A DNA stretch of 64,000 bases from Cyprinodon diabolis (Eukaryota; Chordata; Actinopteri; Cyprinodontiformes; Cyprinodontidae), in assembly GCA_030533445.1 (NCBI GenBank), contig CM060081.1, positions 36,255,111-36,319,110 on the forward strand, given 5' to 3'. Positions 57,583-64,000 of this stretch are shown here, piece after piece. Each line of letters opens with the position of its first letter. Position 1 is the stretch's first letter. A model generated the notes under the pieces. That model was not told the DNA's origin. It searched no databases and saw only the letters and a list, made by a program, of their open reading frames with translations. Made by a program: the position numbers and the translations under genes.

Positions 57583-57855
57583 TCATTTCTGAGAACCAGC
57601 AGTTCTTGGTTTATTATAAACAAGGAAGTCTGAAATGTCGTGCCACACGTTGCTGTCATGATAAAGATAATTCATGGAGGACTGAAGGGAAGGTTGGAGG
57701 GTGTGTGGATAATACTCAAACAACCACAACACAATACCCCACACCAGTGTGGCAAAAAGTGGGAAAGGGTCTTTTTTGGGTGCAGGGATGAACCCTTTTT
57801 CGACAGCTAGTCGAGACAAGGCGAAGAGGATCCTGGACAGCAGGTACATGTTGAT
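57583..57855 (-). CDS. pxmp4: pxmp4 exon 4 (residues 126-215 and stop)
   Basis: Acceptor TGATCCCTTCAG, 273 nt. It encodes INMYLLSRILFALSRLAVEK, VWGIVLWLFEYYPHTLQPSL and SNVWHDISDFLVYNKPRTAG, ending in SQK and TGA. Confidence 0.95.
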   Translation of the reverse strand: MNMYLLSRILFALSRLAVEKGFIPAPKKDPFPLFATLVWGIVLWLFEYYPHTLQPSLQSSMNYLYHDSNVWHDISDFLVYNKPRTAGSQK

Positions 57856-60800
57856 CTGAAGGGATCAGGAGACAAAAGAGACACTGTTAAACCCAGGAAA
57901 TCAATCAGCTGCTAGAATCGTATGGAATAACCAGCATGGAGAAAGGAGTGGGTGAATCAAGTTAAAAGTTATACCGCGACTATAACTAGTAAATCTACCA
58001 CAAAAAGAACCCAAAATTTAAGGTGATTCTATTGAAATTTATTATGTACAATAGGCAATAAAAGATTATAAACCGTTCTTACAAAATACGCTAAACTAAT
58101 AGGTGAACAAATAGATAAAGATTGTGAAAGAGCATTTTCACTTGGAAAAATTGATAAAAAATGGATAAAAGTATAAAAGGAAATAGTTAACTTAATGTAG
58201 CTGAAGTCATGGGGTAAAGTAATGATATAACTTTGCATGTAAAAATTCAGTCTTAGGTAAATCTAACCTTTCGTATGAATACTTTAGCAGTTTAGTATCT
58301 TGACAAATTACCAATTGCTGATGGGAACAGATGCTTCAGTCTGCCAATATGCTCTCAAATGCTGCTTGACTAATGGTAGCAATTTACTCAGTGATTCTAC
58401 GTGATTTATTGTTGAAGCTGTTTTAGGAGAAGTGTATGACAGCATGTTTTCCTAGCAACACACGGTGATAAGCCATTTATCATCTGCAAACTTGTCTATG
58501 ATGCAAGGAATAAATGCTGCTGTATTAGGTTTAACATCCAGCGTGCTGGAATTAGTTCTGATTAGAAGTTAGTGAGGATTCTTCAGTCCATGATGAATCT
58601 CCTCAGAAGTTGCAGAATGATAGCCATTGTTTTTTGTGATCACATGTATGAGATGTTTAGAGCTTAGACCGTCACTGATGCTGATCTTTAAAATTGTGAA
58701 GCCATTGACTCTTTCCATAAATTGTCTAAGGTAGACAGGACCTGCTTTTCACCCAACAGCCTTCTTTGGAACACAACATCTTGACATTGTACAGCCAATT
58801 TTCGCAGGATCAACATAAAAAGGCTCCCATCTCTTCATTGTAGGACTCATTTCCATCCAATATGGAGCCATTAACTGTGGTTTGAATGAATATTTAGCAG
58901 CAAAATCATTGAACTGGTTGTATTACATAGGGCTAAGGACATATCCCTGTTGAATACCAGTTATAGCAAGCAGGTAGGTTAGGTCTCAAGCTTTATGAGG
59001 ACTGCCAAGGGAATTAAAGGAATAGTACACCCAAAACATGATTAGCCTTCATTTTCTACTCACCCCCATGCTGAACAACACTCTGGAGTACTTTTTTGAT
59101 ATCGCAAATGCATCTGGAGATCTGGGAGGCTTCTTGCTGTCTGCTGACATTCAAATAATGGAGGTCTATGGTGCCCGAGGCAGAAAGGTCCATAAAAGTC
59201 CACAAAAAACGTGTCAATATTCCTCCATACTGCTCGTCCAATGTATTCCAAGTGTCCTGAGTGGGTAGCTTCCATAATTTACTCGAAACGAAGTCATTTA
59301 GAATGTTTTTAGAGCATAAACAGTAGTGTCTAAAAGCACGCGCCTGCGAGTTCACGAGCCTACGGAAACCGCGGCAGACCAAACCAGATGAAAGTGCGCA
59401 TTCAGCGTCTGCTCTTGATAATGCAAGCATAGAAGAAGAAATGTGCTGTTTACCTGTGCAAAGAAAGAAACAACGAAAGAAAAATGTCTGAGGACTTCAG
59501 TGTTGAGGAAGAACCTGAGTTCTTTGCCGAGCTGAATGCGCACTTTCATCTGGTTTGGTCTGCCGCGGTTTCCGTAGGCTCGTGAACTCGCAGGCGCGCT
59601 TTTAGGAAATCCTATACACTACTGTTTATGCTCTAAAAACATTCTAAATGACTTCGTTTCGAGTAAATTATGGAAGCTACCCGCTCAGGACACTTGGAAT
59701 ACATTGGATGAGCAGTATGGAGGAATATTGACACATTTTTTGTGGACTTTTATGGACCTTTCTGCCTCGGGCACCATAGACCTCCATTATTTGAATGTCA
59801 GCAGACAGCAAGAAGCCTCCCAGATCTCCAGATGCATTTGAGATATCAAAAAAGTACTCCAGAGTGTTGTTCAGCATGGGGGTGAGTAGAAAATGAAGGC
59901 TAATCATGTTTTGGGTGTACTATTCCTTTAATAACTTGTTTTGTTGTTTTTAATGGGACTTATGATTGATACACTGTGTGCAGAATTATTAAGCAAGTTG
60001 TATTTTTTATTATTTTTAAATATTGGGCAACAATTGTGTTCTCAATCAACCCAAAAGATTCCTTAATATCAAAGTTTCCTATTTTTTGGAAGTTGTGTTT
60101 TTTTTTTCAGATTTGGACATTTTATGAGGATGTCTGTGTGTGCAGGTAAATATTACTGTGCAGAATTATTAGACAACGTAATAAAAAAACAAATATATAC
60201 CCATCTCACTTGTTTATTTTCACCTGGTAAACCAATATAACAACTCAAAATTCAGAACACTTGCAACATTTAAAAAAAATACATAAATAAATCAGTGACC
60301 AATAAAGCCACCTTTCTTTACCATGATGCTCAAAATCCTTCAAATTCTTCATCCCTAGATTCTTACAGTGTCTTGATCTTTTTGCGATCCACATTTTGTG
60401 CAACAGCCACCACAGCCTCCCAGACACTGTTCATAGAGGTGGACTGTTTTCCCTCCCTGTAGATCTTACATTTCACGAAGAACCACAGGTTCTCAATGGG
60501 GTTCAGATCAGGTGATCTAGGGGGCCATGTCATTATTTTTTCTCCTTTTAGACTTTTTCTGCCAGCCACGTTGTGGTGCATTTTGATGCATGTGATGGAG
60601 CATTGTCCTGCACGAATATCATGTTTTTCTTGAATGATAGCAAATTCTTCTTGTATCACTGTTTCAAGAAGGTGTCTGTCTTCCAGAAACTGGCAGTAGG
60701 TCTGGGAGTTGATCTCGACTCCATCATCAACCCGAAAAGGTCCCACAAGCTCATCTTTGATGATACCAGCCCATACCAGTACCCCACCTCCACCTTACTG

Positions 60801-62481
60801 GCGTCTGAGTCGATAAGGAACTTGCTGCCCTTTACTGATCCAGCCTCGTGCCCATCCATCGGGCCCATCATGACTCACTCTCATTTCATCACACCAAAAT
60901 ACCTTGGAGAAATCAGTCTTCAGATATTTCTTGGCCCAATCTTGACATTTTGTATTGTGTGTCTTGTTCAAAGGTGGCATGTTTTCAGCTTTCTTTACCT
61001 TGGCCAGGTCTCTGAGTATTGAGCCCCTTGTGCCTCTCGGCACTCCAGACATGTTGCAGCTCTGAAATATTGCACAACTGGTGCCTAGTGGCTGCCTGGC
61101 AGCTTCATGCTGGATCCTTCTCAATTCATGGGTCATCTTGTGTCTTCTTTTTCCAACACGCTTCTTGCGTCCCTGTTGGCCATTTTCCATGAACCGCTTG
61201 ATTGTGCAATGATCCCACTTCAAAAGCTTGGCAATTTCCAAAGTGCTGCACCCATCTGACAATTTTTGACTTTAAAGAGTCTGTCAAATCTCTTTTCTGA
61301 CCCTTTTTACCAAAGGAAAGGAAGTTGCCTAATAATTAAGCACACCTTGTATAGGGTGTTGATGTCATTAGGCCATATGCCTTCTCATTACAGAGATGCA
61401 CACCACCTGATTTACTTAATTGGTAGTTGGCTTTCAAGCCTATACAGCTTGGAGTAGGAAAACATGTATGGAAAGGATGATGTGGTTGAAACACTAATTT
61501 GCCTAATAATTCTGCACACAGTGTATTTTTAACTAATTAAGTAGTCATTTAAATGTCTTCATCATTTAGTCTAAAATTGCAACTATAGTAGTTATTGTTT
61601 CGCATATGTAAACATAAATTAGTAAATGAATAAGTATAAATAAACTAAATAAGCATACATAGGCTTTATTAACCCAGAAGGACAAACTCAGTAGAAAAGT
61701 TTAATGAACTTCCATCAAGCATTTTTCAGATGCAATTTTTTTCTTGCAGGGAAAAATCTAATGAGGTAACAGACACTTTTGTCCTAGAGAAGCATCCTAC
61801 TCTACCTGACTGTTGATATTGTTGTTGTCTCCGAACACCAACCATCCTCCAACACAGGCAGCAAGGAAGGAATGGGACTGTAAACTCTTTCCTTGGATCT
61901 TCTGCTGTAGGGCTTGTAGTCCTTTGTATGTGAACACAAAGCAGGCCAGGTTCCTAGAGTGGGTGTATGTTGCTTTCAAAATTGCCCGAAGTTTGTCTTT
62001 CAAACTGTATTAGAAAAAAACACCAACAATAAAACATCTATTTTTCTCATCAGATGGACATAAAAGGTTGTTAATTCAAGGTCTAAATTAGTTACTCACC
62101 TGCCACTTCGAAACAGAAATGTCATTACCAGGGCATGTGGTGCTCTGATCTTTGCTCCATATCTAAAACAATAACTTAATCAATTAAAAAATACCTTATT
62201 AAGAGTAAATTAACATTTGCATACACTTGCTAGTTATACATGACTCTACACTGGTTAAAATTAAAAGGTGGAACTTCAGCAGGACGATATCTGATGATAG
62301 ATCAAGGGGAAATATTAAAGGAGTAAAAGTAAAGCAGCTAAGCTAGCTAGCTGCTTGTTATTACTCACACAGCTCCGTTCCTGAATCCTTTCACCACTGC
62401 CAAGGCTGCCTTATATTTCTCTTGTTGTAAAAGATTATTGATGGTGTACAGGACAGTTCTTATCAGCTCATGATCAGCCAT
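57583..62481 (-). CDS. pxmp4: Peroxisomal membrane protein 4 (PMP24), complete spliced coding region (4 exons)
   Basis: This is an integral peroxisomal membrane protein of the Tim17/Tim22/Tim23/PMP24 superfamily whose exact transport role is unsettled. Four exons join in frame to 215 residues (human PXMP4 is about 212). The start MADHELIRTVLYTINNLLQQ is followed by the family hallmarks YKAALAVVKGFRNGAVYGAK, IRAPHALVMTFLFR, ATYTHSRNLACFVFTYKGL, the glycine-rich FLAACVGGWLVFGDNNNINS and SNVWHDISDFLVYNK near the C-terminus. Hydrophobic segments lie near residues 105-117, 130-140 and 160-172. The frame is open upstream of the ATG to 62,643, but family length and the purine at -3 with G at +4 favour 62,481. 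Confidence 0.96.
58430..59000 (-). mobile_element. Possible retroelement relic in pxmp4 intron 3
   Basis: The minus strand has GIQQGYVLSPM near 58,960, resembling the G.PQG.VLSP motif of reverse transcriptases, and FADD near 58,490. The order is right but the spacing (about 155 codons) is far too long for an intact enzyme, and stops intervene. It is a decayed or interrupted LINE at best. Confidence 0.35.
59018..59927. mobile_element. TTAA-flanked foldback element (two arms of about 390 bp)
   Basis: The left arm 59,018-59,406 and right arm 59,531-59,927 are inverted copies differing at only a few bases and one short indel. They are separated by a 124-bp spacer. The ends read AGGAATAGTACACCC and its complement, and TTAA flanks both sides (59,014-59,017 and 59,928-59,931). 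TTAA duplication with AGG-type ends resembles Kolobok non-autonomous elements of fish. There is no transposase; short ORFs in each arm are mirror images. Confidence 0.85.
59972..61523 (-). mobile_element. Tc1-like transposon with doubled inverted repeats (IR/DR)
   Basis: The ends are CACTGTGTGCAGAATTATTA and its inverse, with TA on both sides (59,970-59,971 and 61,524-61,525). A second internal copy of the end motif occurs at about 60,156 (CTGTGCAGAATTATTAGACA), and a counterpart near 61,330 (GCCTAATAATTAAGCACACC). That is the IR/DR architecture of long-repeat Tc1 elements. The element is 1,552 bp and carries a broken transposase. Confidence 0.88.
60363..61320 (-). pseudogene. Tc1-like transposase, frameshifted
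   Basis: Minus-strand pieces in different frames reconstruct the order of a Tc1 transposase. It begins with KRDLTDSLKSKI, then TLEIAKLLKWDHCTIKRF (N-terminal helix-turn-helix) and FSKVFWCDEMRVSHDGPDGW (first Asp). MGPFRVDDGVEINSQTYCQF follows, then an off-frame QDNAPSHAS block, and finally [17 protein letters not shown] (Glu). At least three frameshifts make it non-functional. Confidence 0.88.
61806..62004 (-). CDS. pxmp4: pxmp4 exon 3 (residues 59-125)
   Basis: Acceptor TCTAATACAG, donor GTAGAG, 199 nt. It encodes SLKDKLRAILKATYTHSRNL, ACFVFTYKGLQALQQKIQGK and FLAACVGGWLVFGDNNNINS. Confidence 0.95.
62100..62162 (-). CDS. pxmp4: pxmp4 exon 2 (residues 38-58)
   Basis: Acceptor TATTGTTTTAG, donor GTGAGT, 63 nt. 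It encodes YGAKIRAPHALVMTFLFRSG, nearly invariant in vertebrate PXMP4. Confidence 0.95.
62369..62481 (-). CDS. pxmp4: pxmp4 exon 1 (residues 1-37)
   Basis: 113 coding nt ending before GTGAGT. It encodes MADHELIRTVLYTINNLLQQ and EKYKAALAVVKGFRNGA. The codon for Val38 is split. Confidence 0.95.
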
Positions 62482-62559
62482 GACTTTCAATCGATCCGAG
62501 GGGACACAAATAAAGAATGCAACTTGTGTGTCACACCGAAATTCGACCGCAGATATACT

Positions 62560-64000
62560 GAACAAACACAGGTTCCTGAATGATGCCTCTCTAAATATCT
62601 GCAGTTTAATTAACTCAAATAAATTCATTAACAAGTTTGACATTTCATTTCAAATTAAGTCATAATATAAATACAAACTATTTAGTCATGATAAATCTTT
62701 TAGAAGAGGTTTGAGAGAATTGGATATCTTATAAAATATATCTCATTAAAGATTAAGAATAACTTTTTCTGGAACTACCAACATATTTTATTATAGCACT
62801 CTGCGTCATGAACTATTGGTGTAGCCTTTTTTTTTATTATAGTGAAATAAGAAAACAGAATAAAGCAAACTAACATCCAGCATTACCTAACCAACCTTTA
62901 TCCTTACAGTAAAACTAATATCTGTTTTCCATTTGCTTGAAAAACTAAACAGTTGTAAAAAAAGAAAAAAAAGAAAATGCATATATCAATAAGATTTAAA
63001 GCACCCCATTCCTCCTCTGACTAAAAGACTTGTTTATACTAAAGGAGCCCTTACAGAGTGCATGGACTTTTTTAAACCTTACTGTATATTGTTCTTGTGA
63101 CTTATTAAAGAAACTAAAATTAAATCTACGGTTCTTAAAAGAAATAATCAACTGAAAATGTTTTTAGTTGATTATGAATTTGGTTGCAAACATAAACTTC
63201 TCTGATTTAAGAAAATGCGTCTGTCGTTTGGATTTTCAATATCAGACAACTGAGGCTGCTTGCACAGGATTTATTTAAAAACGTTTTTAAAATAAAACTT
63301 TGTATTTTTAATGTCAAATCTTGAGAGAAATTTAAGTACCTGGTATAAAACAGAAACAAGACGTTTTTTTGCCACAAAATGAAACCAAACTTTTCTTTGT
63401 ATTTATGCAAGAGAATATTTTAAGAAAAAATATTTGTGGCATCGTAGGTGGTAATAAGCACACATCAAGCTTTTTAATCATTTTACTATAATTTGTTTTT
63501 ATCAATCACTTCAACACATGAAGCTCATATTTTTAATAAATAGAATTTACCTACTGACTTTCACTTATCAAAAAGTTAAAAATAAACTGTGACTACACAA
63601 TTGACACCAACTTACAACATTGCAGTCAGTACAACTAAAATACACTTTTGCATATTTCTACAGACTTGTTTGTCCCATGATGTGGAACAAAGTGGTGATT
63701 AGAGAAACAAGCAGTGAATTCAACCAGCTTTGTGTGTCATTGTGCCAGTATAAGCTATAATCTGGTCACATGTAGGGTAAAGTTTACATATTACATTAAT
63801 CCTCTGCAGTAGTCTGAACAACAGATACAGTCTTTGTTATGCTTGGGCTGGTTTACAGACAAACACAGACAAAAATAGACTAATGGTAATAAGGACCGGA
63901 TACAGTAAAGGACAAAGAAAGCATTTAATTGTAAAGAAGGGGGGAAAAAAAATCTTTGGATAAAGTCAATGTACAAGTGTAGCAAAAACACAAAAGGAAA
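62560..64000. other. Region upstream of pxmp4, nothing recognised
   Basis: A+T-rich DNA with no exon, repeat or RNA gene that I can support. The pxmp4 promoter should lie at its left edge (about 62,490-62,650), but no CpG island or TATA box is evident there. Confidence 0.5.

Noticed and set aside
59056..59430. Mirror-image ORFs in the arms of the palindrome
   Set aside because: The two arms encode the same short peptide because they are inverted copies. No known protein, and no second transposase gene.
62482..62643. N-terminal extension of pxmp4 to an upstream in-frame ATG
   Set aside because: The extra 54 residues have no counterpart in the family. MADHEL... gives the expected length and has a better start context.

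Overview
The window is vertebrate nuclear DNA, almost certainly from a teleost fish. The evidence is three spliced genes with canonical GT-AG introns, small exons in A+T-rich introns, and fish-type interspersed elements (tRNA-derived SINEs, LINE relics, Tc1, hAT-like, TTAA-flanked and TAA-flanked DNA elements, long TA and GATA microsatellites). I cannot name the species. No operons, CRISPR arrays, tRNA or rRNA genes were seen.

Layout. 1-9,300: gene-free DNA with a LINE remnant showing a 5' inversion (about 85-1,095), a candidate TTAA-flanked MITE (2,367-2,978), a LINE relic (5,090-5,420) and a TA/TG microsatellite. 9,300-43,310 (+): eya2 (Eyes absent homolog 2). It has a putative untranslated exon 1 ending at 9,816, a putative untranslated exon 2 (21,721-21,881) and 13 coding exons from 22,314 to 42,403 that encode 476 aa; every splice phase was checked by hand. 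Its introns carry two hAT-like MITEs with 8-bp target duplications, three SINE or SINE-like repeats, an intact Tc1 transposon (30,625-31,872), a Harbinger-like MITE and several microsatellites. 43,310-45,500: convergent intergenic DNA with a LINE relic. 45,728-50,360 (-): a complete 14-exon transglutaminase gene (685 aa, TGM5/TGM2-like, catalytic Cys-His-Asp intact) with a TATA box just upstream. 50,440-57,090: gene-free, repeat-bearing DNA. 57,583-62,481 (-): pxmp4 (peroxisomal membrane protein 4, 215 aa, four coding exons). Its 4-kb third intron hosts a nearly perfect 910-bp TTAA-flanked palindrome and, 44 bp further on, a frameshifted Tc1 element. 62,560-64,000: A+T-rich DNA with no recognised feature.

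The three genes do unrelated jobs: a Six-partner transcriptional coactivator/phosphatase, a protein cross-linking enzyme and a peroxisomal membrane protein. Their human relatives EYA2, TGM2 and PXMP4 are all on chromosome 20, so the cluster looks like retained vertebrate synteny rather than a pathway. No new biological system is evident. The most interesting items are the eya2 leader (two abutting uORFs across an intron), tandem splice acceptors in eya2, an intact Tc1 copy, the large palindrome, a two-copy uncatalogued repeat, and a divergent motif in the transglutaminase.
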